33,950 bases of DNA from Streptomyces montanisoli (GTDB taxonomy: Bacteria > Actinomycetota > Actinomycetes > Streptomycetales > Streptomycetaceae), in contig NZ_JAGIQL010000067.1 in assembly GCF_017813245.1 (NCBI RefSeq), positions 1-33,950 of the forward strand. The letters are read 5' to 3'. Shown here piece by piece: positions 7,562 through 14,994 of the stretch; the stretch's first letter is position 1; each line of letters starts with the position of its first letter. The notes below the pieces were generated by a model that made no database searches, was not told the origin of the DNA, and saw only the letters and a program-made list of their open reading frames with translations. The position numbers and the translations under genes are program-made.

Positions 7562-7954
7562 TCAGCCGCCCCTGCCGAGCACCACGACGACGAGCATGCA
7601 CAGCGCGAGCAGCCCCACGACGAGCGCCAGCACCGTAGGGAAGCGCGACGCCGGCAGGTCCTCGCCCCGGCGCATCGCGCGCTCGCACCGCACCCAGTGG
7701 TTGACCGCGCGCAGCGACGCGAGCGCCCCCACGGCGAGCAGCGCGACGGCGAGCGCCGTGCGCACCCATCCCCGCAGGTGCGGCAGGAACTGGTCGACGG
7801 CGAACCCGCCGCCGACGAGCGCCAGCGCGGTACGGATCCAGGCGAGGAAGGTCCGCTCGTTGGCCAGCGAGAACCGGTAGTCGGGCGTCCTTCCCTCCTC
7901 GCCGACGCGCCGCGGCGCGAACCACAGGTGCAGCGTCCGCCTCAATCCCGTCAT
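7562..7954 (-). CDS. YidH/DUF202 family membrane protein
   Basis: This 130-residue protein has the sequence RFSLANERTFLAWIRTALALVGGGFAV, the characteristic N-terminal and first-helix region of YidH-like proteins. Two more membrane helices follow, around 65-85 and 107-127 (FPTVLALVVGLLALCMLVVVVL). ATG 7954 is selected because it begins right before the conserved amphipathic head (MTGLRRTLHLWF); its ribosome site is weak. In Streptomyces such genes typically come in tandem pairs, as here. Topology suggests three helices with a short cytoplasmic N-terminus. The role is unknown. Confidence 0.82.
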   Translation of the reverse strand: MTGLRRTLHLWFAPRRVGEEGRTPDYRFSLANERTFLAWIRTALALVGGGFAVDQFLPHLRGWVRTALAVALLAVGALASLRAVNHWVRCERAMRRGEDLPASRFPTVLALVVGLLALCMLVVVVLGRGG

Positions 7955-7973
7955 ATCCGGCACGACGGGCACC

Positions 7974-8552
7974 CTACGCGCGGCCCTGCGCGAACCGCAG
8001 GTACCGCTCGTACGTGGCCCTGCCGTCCGGGACGAACTCCCACGGCACCGCGGTGCCCGCGCCGCCGGGCGGCACCTCGCCGCGCAGCCGCGCGTCCAGC
8101 TCGCCGGCGGGCAGGAACGCGTGCCAGGCCACCTCCTCGACCTGCGGGTGCACGGTCGACTCGCAGCGCAGTTCGTACACGGCGGTCCACCACGCGCCAC
8201 GGCCGCCGGGCAGCTCGAAGAGGTAGCGGAACAGCGGCTCGGGCCGCGGAAGCCCGGCCACCCCGAGCTCCTCCCCGGCCTCGCGCAGCGCGCAGTCGTC
8301 GTAGCTCTCGCCCGCGCCCACCACCCCGCCGACGAACACGTCGTACAGGGAAGGGAAGGCGAGCTTCGTGGCGGTCCTGCGGTGGACGAACATCCGGCCG
8401 CCGGCGTCCCGCACCAGGATGGCGGTCGCGCGATGGCGCAGGCCCTTCGCGTACACCTCGCCGCGCGGCGCGCGGCCGATGACGTGGTCGTCCTCGTCGA
8501 CGACGGTGAGGATCTCGTCTTCCGGAGCGTCTCCCAGGGCCATGCGGTCCAT
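7974..8552 (-). CDS. Nudix hydrolase (YfcD/IPP-isomerase-like subfamily)
   Basis: A complete Nudix box is visible: GVVGAGESYDDCALREAGEELGV fits G-x5-E-x7-R-E-U-x-E-E-x-G-U (about residues 87-109), so it should bind divalent metal and cleave a nucleoside-diphosphate-linked substrate. The opening EILTVVDEDDHVIGRAPRGEVYAKGLRHRA is typical of the YfcD/Idi-like group, whose true substrates are uncertain. Two starts are close, ATG 8552 (MDRMALGD) and ATG 8543; the former gives 192 residues. It is followed by the DUF202 pair in the same direction and is divergent from the flavoprotein gene at 8699. Confidence 0.85.
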   Translation of the reverse strand: MDRMALGDAPEDEILTVVDEDDHVIGRAPRGEVYAKGLRHRATAILVRDAGGRMFVHRRTATKLAFPSLYDVFVGGVVGAGESYDDCALREAGEELGVAGLPRPEPLFRYLFELPGGRGAWWTAVYELRCESTVHPQVEEVAWHAFLPAGELDARLRGEVPPGGAGTAVPWEFVPDGRATYERYLRFAQGRA

Positions 8553-8632
8553 CCAACCAAACGTCCCGCGCCGCCCGGGTCCCGGGCCGTCCCGGCGCGG
8601 TACGCGCGCCCACGCCGGCGGCTGACCGGCGG

Positions 8633-8661
8633 TTGACTTGTTACCGGCGCGTACCGAAGAT
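8633..8661 (+). promoter_or_regulatory. Possible sigma-70-type promoter of the flavoprotein gene
   Basis: TTGACT (8633-8638) is separated by 17 bp from GAAGAT (8656-8661), about 38 bp before the ATG at 8699. The -35 is close to consensus and the -10 is weak. It lies in the divergent region between the Nudix gene and the flavoprotein gene. Confidence 0.4.
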
Positions 8662-8698
8662 CGAGGCGGCCGGCAACCAAACACCGAGGGCGGCAACC

Positions 8699-10354
8699 AT
8701 GGCGTACGACGCGGACGTGATCGTGATCGGAGCGGGCCTCGCGGGCCTCGTCGCGACGGCGGAACTCGTCGACGCCGGCCGCCGGGTGATCCTCCTCGAC
8801 CAGGAGCCCGAGCAGTCGATCGGCGGCCAGGCGCACTGGTCGTTCGGCGGCATCTTCCTCGTCGGCTCGCCCGAGCAGCGCCGCATGGGGATCAAGGACG
8901 GCCGCGAACTCGCCCTGCAGGACTGGCTCGGCACGGCGGGGTTCGACCGCCCGGAGGACCACTGGCCGCGACGCTGGGCCGAGGCGTACGTCGACTTCGC
9001 GTCGGGCGAGAAGCGCGCCTGGCTGCACCGGCGCGGCGTGCGGTTCTTCCCGCTGGTCGGCTGGGCCGAGCGCGGCGGGTACGACGCGACGGGCCACGGC
9101 AACTCGGTGCCGCGCTTCCACATCACGTGGGGGACGGGCCCGGGCATCGTCGCCCCCTTCGAGCGGCGGGTGCGCGAGGGCGTGGCGAAGGGCCTCGTCA
9201 CCTTCCGCTTCCGGCACCGCGTGACGGACCTCGCGAGGACCGACGGCACGCTCGACACGGTCAGCGGCGAGGTACTCGAACCCAGCGACGCCCGGCGCGG
9301 GACGCCCAGCGGCCGCACGTCCACCGGCGCGTTCACGCTCAGGGCCCAGGCCGTGATCGTCACGACCGGGGGCATCGGCGGCAACCACGACCTCGTGCGC
9401 GAGCAGTGGCCCGAGCGGCTGGGCACACCGCCGCGGCACATGCTGACCGGGGTGCCCGCGCACGTCGACGGCCTGATGCTCGGCATCGCCGAGCGCGCCG
9501 GGGCGCACCACATCAACCGCGACCGCATGTGGCACTACACCGAGGGCATCGAGAACTACGACCCGATCTGGCCGGGGCACGGCATCCGCATCCTGCCGGG
9601 GCCTTCGTCCCTCTGGTTCGACGCACGCGGCAAGCGGCTGCCCGTACCGCTCTTCCCCGGCTTCGACACGCTCGGCACGCTCGAACACATCCTGCGCTCG
9701 GGCCACGACCACACCTGGTTCGTCCTCGACCGGCGCATCATCGGCAAGGAGTTCGCGCTCTCCGGCTCCGAGCAGAACCCGGACCTCACGGGAAAGTCCG
9801 TCCGGGGCGTGCTCGGCCGCGCGCGTGCCGACGTGCCGGGGCCCGTGCAGGCATTCATGGACAAGGGCGCGGACTTCGTCGTGGCGCGCGATCTCGCCAC
9901 CCTGGTGAGGGGCATGAACGGCCTCACCGGCGAACCGCTGATCGACGAGCGCGAGTTGCGCCGCGAGATCGTGGCGAGGGACCGCGGGATCGTGAACCCG
10001 TACACGAAGGACCTCCAGGTCACGGCGGTGCGCGGCGCGCGCAGGTTCTGGGGCGACCGGCTGATCCGCACCGCGCCGCCGCACCGCATCCTCGACCCGT
10101 CGGCGGGCCCGCTCGTCGCTGTGCGGCTGCACATCCTGACCCGCAAGTCCCTCGGCGGCCTGGAGACGGACCTCTCCTCCCGCGTCCTGACCGCGACCGG
10201 CGATCCGCTGCCGGGCCTGTACGCGGCGGGCGAGGCATCCGGCTTCGGCGGCGGCGGAGTGCACGGCTACCGCTCGCTCGAAGGCACGTTCCTCGGTGGG
10301 TGCCTCTTCTCCGGCCGCGCGGCCGGGCGCGCCGCCGCGGCGGCCACGGCCTGA
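8699..10354 (+). CDS. FAD-binding dehydrogenase (3-ketosteroid-dehydrogenase/fumarate-reductase-like flavoprotein)
   Basis: The 551-residue protein opens with a dinucleotide-binding fold (VIVIGAGLAGLVATAELVDAG, about 6-26) ending in the acidic ribose-binding residue of LLDQE. It has a second conserved element, VTTGGIGGNHDLV, and the C-terminal FAD/active-site motif LYAAGEASGFGGGGVHGYRS followed by LEGTFLGGCLFSGRAAG. This is the FAD_binding_2 architecture of KSTD-like proteins, which oxidise or reduce activated C-C bonds. The exact substrate is unknown, and no steroid genes are nearby. ATG 8699 follows GAGGG and the conserved N-terminus. The gene stands alone: the region before it is a divergent promoter and the stop codon is followed at once by a 7-bp tandem repeat. 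Confidence 0.85.
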   Translation: MAYDADVIVIGAGLAGLVATAELVDAGRRVILLDQEPEQSIGGQAHWSFGGIFLVGSPEQRRMGIKDGRELALQDWLGTAGFDRPEDHWPRRWAEAYVDFASGEKRAWLHRRGVRFFPLVGWAERGGYDATGHGNSVPRFHITWGTGPGIVAPFERRVREGVAKGLVTFRFRHRVTDLARTDGTLDTVSGEVLEPSDARRGTPSGRTSTGAFTLRAQAVIVTTGGIGGNHDLVREQWPERLGTPPRHMLTGVPAHVDGLMLGIAERAGAHHINRDRMWHYTEGIENYDPIWPGHGIRILPGPSSLWFDARGKRLPVPLFPGFDTLGTLEHILRSGHDHTWFVLDRRIIGKEFALSGSEQNPDLTGKSVRGVLGRARADVPGPVQAFMDKGADFVVARDLATLVRGMNGLTGEPLIDERELRREIVARDRGIVNPYTKDLQVTAVRGARRFWGDRLIRTAPPHRILDPSAGPLVAVRLHILTRKSLGGLETDLSSRVLTATGDPLPGLYAAGEASGFGGGGVHGYRSLEGTFLGGCLFSGRAAGRAAAAATA

Positions 10355-10356
10355 GC

Positions 10357-10405
10357 GGTCCGCGGTCTGTGGTCTGTGGTCTGCGGTCTGTGGTCTGTGG
10401 TCTGT
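10357..10405. repeat. Tandem repeat, seven units of 7 bp (GGTCTGT)
   Basis: Starting two bases after the flavoprotein stop codon, seven contiguous 7-mers can be read: GGTCCGC, GGTCTGT, GGTCTGT, GGTCTGC, GGTCTGT, GGTCTGT, GGTCTGT. The unit length is not a multiple of three and lies outside coding sequence. It separates the flavoprotein gene from the molybdoprotein gene and is a likely site of length variation between strains. Confidence 0.95.
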
Positions 10406-10470
10406 GACGGAAGTCTGACGTCACGCCCCGCACGGCCGCACCCGCCGCGCCCCGGGTGTTCAATCGAGAT

Positions 10471-11244
10471 GTGAGCGAGCGCGAGGACGGACGAGGGAAC
10501 GAACGCGAAGGCGGACAGGGCGACGGCGGACGGTGGGACGGCAGGGGGCCCGCCATCGGCAGGCGCGTCCTGCTCGGCACGCTCGCCGTGGGCGCCGGGG
10601 GCCTCGCCGCGGCCCCCTACCTCCAGGGCGGCCTGGAGAAGTTCCTCGGCGCGGCCTCCCAGGTCGACCCCACCGGCATCGTCAACACCCTGCCCAACGG
10701 GGGCGGTTTCCGCTTCTACAACGTCGCCGCGTCCGTGCCCACGAAGACCGCGGCGACCTACCGGCTGAAGATCGACGGGCTGGTCGAGCACCCGCGCTCG
10801 TACACCCTCGCCGATCTTGAGGCCCTTCCGCAGACGCGCACCGACCTGGACGTCCAGTGCGTCACCGGCTGGCGCGTGCCGAAGGTGCCGTTCCAGGGCG
10901 TCAAGGTCTCCGACCTGCTGGACGCCGCCGGGGTCAAGGCGGAGGGGCGCGCCCTGCGGTTCACGTGCTTCGACGGCACGTACAGCGAGAGCCTCACGCT
11001 CACCCAGGCCCGCAGGAACGACGTGCTCGTGGCGCTGAGGATGCAGGGCAAGCCCATCGGCAAGGACCACGGAGGGCCGGTCAGGCTGTACGTGGCCCCC
11101 ATGTATTTCTACAAGTCGGCGAAGTGGCTCTCCGGCATATCGGTCACCGACAAGGTGGAGCCCGGTTACTGGGAGGAGTACGGCTATGACGTCGACGGCT
11201 GGGTCGGCAGGTCCAACGGACGGGACGACGCGCCGACCGTCTGA
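10471..11244 (+). CDS. Sulfite-oxidase-like molybdopterin-dependent oxidoreductase
   Basis: About 257 residues. The N-terminus is polar, then IGRRVLLGTLAVGAGGLAAAPYL forms a twin-arginine-type membrane/export signal, placing the catalytic domain outside the membrane. The molybdopterin domain shows DLEALPQTRTDLDVQCVTGW with the molybdenum-ligating cysteine near residue 130, VPFQGVKVSDLLDAAG, and GGPVRLYVAPMYFYKSAKWL, all typical of the YedY/sulfite oxidase fold. GTG 10471 is the preferred start; GTG 10456 is an in-frame alternative. A cytochrome b gene starts inside its 3' end and should be its membrane electron partner. The substrate may be a methionine-sulfoxide-like or other S/N-oxide, and direction cannot be inferred. 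Confidence 0.85.
   Translation: MSEREDGRGNEREGGQGDGGRWDGRGPAIGRRVLLGTLAVGAGGLAAAPYLQGGLEKFLGAASQVDPTGIVNTLPNGGGFRFYNVAASVPTKTAATYRLKIDGLVEHPRSYTLADLEALPQTRTDLDVQCVTGWRVPKVPFQGVKVSDLLDAAGVKAEGRALRFTCFDGTYSESLTLTQARRNDVLVALRMQGKPIGKDHGGPVRLYVAPMYFYKSAKWLSGISVTDKVEPGYWEEYGYDVDGWVGRSNGRDDAPTV
11172..11178 (+). promoter_or_regulatory. Internal ribosome binding site for the cytochrome b gene
   Basis: GGAGGAG lies seven bases before ATG 11186, within the last codons of the molybdoprotein gene. It decides the start of the downstream gene, for which no comparable site exists closer to the first hydrophobic segment. Confidence 0.75.
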
Positions 11245-11911
11245 GCCGGGCGCCGCGCCGCGCCCCGGGGGCTCGGCGGTCATACGCCGCTTCACGCTGG
11301 CCGAGCGGCTCGTGCACCGGACCACGAGCTGGCTGATGCTGCTGTGCGTGGCGACGGCCGCGTTCCTCTATGTGCCCCAGCTCGCCGAACTCGTCGGCCG
11401 CCGCTACCTCGTCGTCACGGTCCACGAGTGGTCCGGCATCCTGCTGCCCGTGCCGTTCCTCGCGGGGCTCGTCTCGCACGCCTTCCGCCGCGACCTGGGC
11501 CGCATCAACCGCTTCGCGCCGTACGACCGCGAGTGGCTGCGCGCCGTTCGCAGGCGCTGGAACTGGGCGGGCGCGCGGCCGGCGGGCAAGTTCAACGCCG
11601 GGCAGAAGATCTACGCCTCGTGGCTCGCCGGCGCGACCGTCCTGATGATCTTCACCGGCCTTCTGATGTGGTTCACCGGCCTGCTCCCGCTGGTCTCCCG
11701 CACGAGCGCCACCTTCATCCACGACTGGCTCGCGCTCACGGTCGGCATCGTGCTGGCCGGGCACATCGGCATGGCCTTCAAGGACCCGGGCGCCCGCCGC
11801 GGCATGCGGACCGGCTCGGTCGAGCGCGGCTGGGCCCGCCGCGAGCACTCCGAGTGGGAGGACGAGACGGCCGCCGAGGAACGCCGCGAGGCGCGCCGGC
11901 GCTCGGACTGA
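11186..11911 (+). CDS. Membrane cytochrome b partner of the molybdoprotein
   Basis: The 241-residue protein has about four membrane helices: LVHRTTSWLMLLCVATAAFLYV; VTVHEWSGILLPVPFLAGLVSHAF; ASWLAGATVLMIFTGLLMWFTGL; and FIHDWLALTVGIVLAGHIGMAF. Histidines in helices one, two and four (VHRTT, VHEWSG, SHAF, FIHDW, GHIGM) are good heme b ligands, as in formate-dehydrogenase gamma and b561-type subunits. It would pass electrons between the quinone pool and the exported molybdoprotein. Its first 59 bases overlap that gene, and the strong GGAGGAG site at 11172-11178 supports this start. The charged C-terminal tail (ARREHSEWEDETAAEERR) should be cytoplasmic. Confidence 0.83.
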   Translation: MTSTAGSAGPTDGTTRRPSEPGAAPRPGGSAVIRRFTLAERLVHRTTSWLMLLCVATAAFLYVPQLAELVGRRYLVVTVHEWSGILLPVPFLAGLVSHAFRRDLGRINRFAPYDREWLRAVRRRWNWAGARPAGKFNAGQKIYASWLAGATVLMIFTGLLMWFTGLLPLVSRTSATFIHDWLALTVGIVLAGHIGMAFKDPGARRGMRTGSVERGWARREHSEWEDETAAEERREARRRSD

Positions 11912-12070
11912 GCGCCCGCGCCGCCCGCGCCGCTCGCGCACCCGCGCGCCGCGTGCAGGGGTGGCCGCACGGCGGCGGCGGTCGTCCTGTCTGCCGAGGT
12001 CGCGCCGGACAGGTGGGCCATCACCCCGTACGGCGGCTGCGGCCCGCCGCGTGCACCCGCGCACAGCGCA

Positions 12071-12109
12071 AAGGGGCGGAGGCAGCCGCACGGGCCGCCT
12101 CCGCCCCTT
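12071..12109. terminator. Strong inverted repeat between convergent genes
   Basis: AAGGGGCGGAGGC (12071-12083) and GCCTCCGCCCCTT (12097-12109) are perfect 13-bp arms around a 13-base loop. On the plus strand it is followed by CTTCCC, and it lies 18 bp from the gntP stop on the other strand. It can serve as a bidirectional terminator for the cytochrome b and gntP transcripts. The remaining 11912-12070 sequence is GC-rich with no supported gene. Confidence 0.75.
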
Positions 12110-12127
12110 CTTCCCGCGCTCCCGCCG

Positions 12128-13525
12128 CTAGACGATGAGCGAGAGCAGCAGCACGCATCCGAGTCCGACCACGGACAGGATGCCCTCCATGACCGACCAG
12201 GTCTTGACCGTCTGCCCGACGTTCATCCCGAAGTAGCCCTTGACCAGCCAGAACCCGGCGTCGTTGACATGGCTGAAGAACAGCGAGCCCGCGCCGACCG
12301 CCAGCACCATCAGGGAGACGTGCGTGGTGGACATGCCCTGCGCCAGCGGGGCCACCAGGCCGGCCGCCGAGATCGTCGCGACCGTGGCGGAGCCCGTCGC
12401 GAGGCGGATCACCACGGCGATCAGCCAGGCGAGCAGCAGCGACGGGATGGACCAGTCCTTGGTGACGTCCAGGATCATGTGGCCCACGCCCGCGTCGACC
12501 AGCACCTGCTTGAAGCCGCCGCCCGCGGCGACGATCAGCATGACGCCGGCGATCGGGGCGAGCGACTCCTCCAGGATCACGGAGAGCTTCGTCCTGCCGA
12601 GCCCGGCGGCGCGGCCCAGCGTGAACAGGCCGACGATCACCGCGATGAGCAGGGCGATCAGCGGGTTGCCGATGACGTCCGCGACGCGCTGGCCGCTGTT
12701 GGCCGGGTCGTCGACGACGATGTCCACGAGCGCCTTGGCCAGCATCAGCACGACCGGCAGCAGCATGGTGCACACGGTGGCGGCGAAGTTGGGGCGCTTG
12801 TCCAGCGAGTCCGACGGGCGCTCGGGGATGAGACCCTCGGGCGGGGTGGTGTCGACCCAGCGCGCCGCGTACTTCGAGAACAGCGGGCCGCCGATGATCA
12901 CGGTCGGCACGGCGACGACCAGGCCGAGCGCGAGTGTGATGCCCAGGTTGGCGTGGATGACGCTGATCGCGGCCAGCGGTCCGGGGTGCGGTGGGATCAG
13001 GCCGTGCATGGCGGACAGGCCCGCGAGGGCCGGTATGCCGATGCGGATCACGGAGAAGTTGCCGCGCTTCGCGACGAGCAGCACCACGGGGATCAGCAGC
13101 ACGAGGCCGATCTCGAAGAACAGCGGCAGGGCGACGATCGCGGCGATCAGCACCATCGCCCACGGCATGGAGCGCCGGCTCGCCCTGTTCAGGATCGTGT
13201 CCACGATCTGGTCGGCGCCGCCCGAGTCGGCCAGCAGCTTGCCGAGCATCGAACCCAGCGCGATCAGCACGCCGACGCTCGCCACCGTGGCGCCGAGGCC
13301 GGTCGAGAAGCTCGTGATCACCTTGTCCAGGGGCGCCGAGGCCGTGGCGCCGAGCGCCAGCGAGCCGAGGGTCAGCGCGAGGAACGCGTGAAGTTTGAAG
13401 ACGGTGATGAGGACGACGAGGACGGCGATTCCGACCAGGACGGCTATGCCCAGTTGCGCGTTTCCCGCGGAGGAGATCAGCGGAGGGTCGGCGGCAGCCA
13501 GCATCTCGACATTGAGACCGGTCAC
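12128..13525 (-). CDS. gntP: Gluconate:H+ symporter
   Basis: The 465-residue, highly hydrophobic protein is full length for the GntP family (about 12 helices). Family-typical segments include GSMLGKLLADSGGADQIVDTIL, IPALAGLSAMHGLIPPHPGPL, the central PLFSKYAARW, and the C-terminal RLATGSATVATISAAGL and SLFFSHVNDAGFWLVKGYFG. It imports gluconate or related sugar acids with protons. The GTG start at 13525 follows AAGGA by seven bases. It lies 19 bp downstream of gntK, in one operon that is divergent from the gntR-type regulator, so induction by gluconate is expected. Confidence 0.93.
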   Translation of the reverse strand: MTGLNVEMLAAADPPLISSAGNAQLGIAVLVGIAVLVVLITVFKLHAFLALTLGSLALGATASAPLDKVITSFSTGLGATVASVGVLIALGSMLGKLLADSGGADQIVDTILNRASRRSMPWAMVLIAAIVALPLFFEIGLVLLIPVVLLVAKRGNFSVIRIGIPALAGLSAMHGLIPPHPGPLAAISVIHANLGITLALGLVVAVPTVIIGGPLFSKYAARWVDTTPPEGLIPERPSDSLDKRPNFAATVCTMLLPVVLMLAKALVDIVVDDPANSGQRVADVIGNPLIALLIAVIVGLFTLGRAAGLGRTKLSVILEESLAPIAGVMLIVAAGGGFKQVLVDAGVGHMILDVTKDWSIPSLLLAWLIAVVIRLATGSATVATISAAGLVAPLAQGMSTTHVSLMVLAVGAGSLFFSHVNDAGFWLVKGYFGMNVGQTVKTWSVMEGILSVVGLGCVLLLSLIV

Positions 13526-13544
13526 GGGAACATCCTTCTTCTGT

Positions 13545-14048
13545 TCAGGCCGCGCGCAGCGCGGCTACGGCCCTTTCGGCGATTTCGTGGGGGCTTCCGG
13601 ACACGTCGACGGCCACACCGCGCTCGTCCTCGGCCAGCGGCTGGAGCGTGGCGAACTGCGAGTCGAGCAGCGTCTCCGGCATGAAGTGGCCCTTGCGCTG
13701 TGACATGCGCTCCCCGATGAGCTCGCGGTCGCCCGTGAGGTGCAGGAAGACCACGCCGGGCGCGGCTGCCCGCAACCGGTCGCGGTAGGCGCGCTTGAGG
13801 GCGGAGCAGCTGACCACGCCCCCGTAACCGGCCCGTTCGTGCGCCCAGCGCCCTATGGCGTCGAGCCAGGGCCAGCGGTCCTCGTCGTCGAGGGGGTGCC
13901 CCGCGGTCATCTTGGCGATGTTCCGCGGCGGATGGAAGGCGTCGCCCTCGGCGTACGGGACGCCGAGCGCCTCGGCCACCAGCGGCCCGACCGTGGTCTT
14001 GCCGGTGCCCGCTACGCCCATCACCACCACTACGTGGGGGCCGTGCAT
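13545..14048 (-). CDS. gntK: Gluconokinase
   Basis: This is a P-loop kinase that phosphorylates gluconate to 6-phosphogluconate for the pentose phosphate pathway. The Walker A motif MGVAGTGKTTVG is near residue 11, followed by EGDAFHPPRNIAKMTAGHPLDDEDRWPWL, the substrate-binding block characteristic of GntK, then SCSALKRAYRDRL and SQRKGHFMPETLLDSQFATL. ATG 14048 gives 167 residues, the usual family length, with the conserved HVVVVMG start. An in-frame GTG at 14090 would add 14 unconserved residues but also has a GAGG site, so the start is not certain. It is co-transcribed with gntP. Confidence 0.93.
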   Translation of the reverse strand: MHGPHVVVVMGVAGTGKTTVGPLVAEALGVPYAEGDAFHPPRNIAKMTAGHPLDDEDRWPWLDAIGRWAHERAGYGGVVSCSALKRAYRDRLRAAAPGVVFLHLTGDRELIGERMSQRKGHFMPETLLDSQFATLQPLAEDERGVAVDVSGSPHEIAERAVAALRAA

Positions 14049-14090
14049 GCCTGCCTCGCTGTCTACGTCGGCTTTGTCGTGTCGCGTCAC

Positions 14091-14187
14091 TGAACCTCAT
14101 CAGGTATGACGTAATCAAGAGTGTGTGACTTAAACGTAGTACTTATTTTCTGCGTGGGAGACGGCGTACGCGCCGTAAGCTATCGGC
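14091..14187. promoter_or_regulatory. AT-rich divergent promoter region between gntK and gntR
   Basis: About 97 bp with a base composition unlike the neighbourhood (for example 14131-14150 is mostly A/T). It holds a direct repeat ACTTA at 14128-14132 and 14141-14145. It also has an inverted repeat ACGGCG-TACG-CGCCGT (14161-14176), ending 11 bp before the gntR start. These are candidate binding sites for the FadR-subfamily regulator; no consensus site was firmly recognised. Confidence 0.55.
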
Positions 14188-14889
14188 ATGGGTGATGAAG
14201 GCCGAGGTCAGCACAGTCGCGTCCTGGACGCTCTCGGTCTGGCGATCACGGCCGCCGAGTATCCGCAGGGCAGTGTGGTGCGCACGGACGAGGTGGCACA
14301 GCGCTTCGACGTGTCACGCACCGTGGTGCGCGAGGTCGTCCGCGTCCTGGAGTCCATGCACCTGGTCGAGTCGAAGCGCCGGGTCGGTGTGACCGTGCTG
14401 CCCCCCGACCACTGGAACGTCTACGACCCGCGCGTGATCCGCTGGCGCCTCGCGGGCGCCGACCGGCCGCGCCAGCTGCGGTCCCTGACCGTGCTGCGCT
14501 CCGCCGTCGAACCGGTGGCCGCCGGGCTCGCGGCACGGAACGCGACGCCCGAGCAGTGCGCGGACCTCACCGAGCGCGCCCTCGGCATGGTGGCCACCTC
14601 GCGCGGCCGCCGCCTGGAGGAGTACCTCGTGCACGACGTCGCCTTCCACCGCGTCGTGCTGAACGCGTCCGGCAACGAGATGTTCGCGCGGCTGGGCGAC
14701 GTGGTCGCCGAGATCCTCGCGGGCCGCACCCACCACCAGGTGATGTTCGAGGACCCGGCGCCCGCCGCCGTCACCCTGCACGTGCAGGTCGCCGAGGCGG
14801 TGCGGGAGGGCAGGGCGGCCGACGCGCAGGAGCTGACCCGGCAGATCGCCGTCGGCGCGCTGGAGGAACTCGACGTGCTGGCGCCGTGA
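14188..14889 (+). CDS. gntR: GntR/FadR-subfamily regulator of the gluconate operon
   Basis: This 233-residue regulator has an N-terminal winged helix (YPQGSVVRTDEVAQRFDVSRTVVREVVRVLESMHLVESKRRVGVTV, about 25-70) and a helical FCD ligand domain. The FCD domain has the metal/ligand histidines and acidic residues in VHDVAFHRVVLNASGN and LHVQVAEAVREG. Streptomyces gluconate repressors of this type sit divergently from gntK-gntP, exactly as here, and respond to gluconate or 6-phosphogluconate. The ATG at 14188 is the only reasonable start before the winged helix. Confidence 0.88.
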   Translation: MGDEGRGQHSRVLDALGLAITAAEYPQGSVVRTDEVAQRFDVSRTVVREVVRVLESMHLVESKRRVGVTVLPPDHWNVYDPRVIRWRLAGADRPRQLRSLTVLRSAVEPVAAGLAARNATPEQCADLTERALGMVATSRGRRLEEYLVHDVAFHRVVLNASGNEMFARLGDVVAEILAGRTHHQVMFEDPAPAAVTLHVQVAEAVREGRAADAQELTRQIAVGALEELDVLAP

Positions 14890-14928
14890 GGTAGGCCCCG
14901 GCGGGACATACTCACCCTTGGACGTGAT

Positions 14929-14950
14929 CGTGCCGCGTGGACGTGGCACG
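14929..14950. promoter_or_regulatory. Inverted repeat upstream of mscR
   Basis: CGTGCC (14929-14934) and GGCACG (14945-14950) are exact inverted arms with a 10-bp spacer, in the 105-bp gap between gntR and mscR. This could be a regulator site for the formaldehyde operon. No promoter hexamers are convincing. Confidence 0.3.
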
Positions 14951-14994
14951 CGTCGCGTCGTGCAGCAGCGTCCGAGGAGAGGCAGGTCCTGGCA

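Noticed and set aside
6014..8482. 822-codon plus-strand frame
   Set aside because: Antisense to the MBL, DUF202 and Nudix genes, which have full motif support.
7562..10264. 900-codon minus-strand frame continuing upstream of the YidH-like gene
   Set aside because: Only its last 130 residues are a real protein. The upstream part is antisense to the flavoprotein and out of frame with the Nudix gene.
8699..10354. Steroid degradation gene cluster
   Set aside because: The flavoprotein resembles KSTD, but no other steroid-catabolic genes or KstR-type sites are visible nearby.
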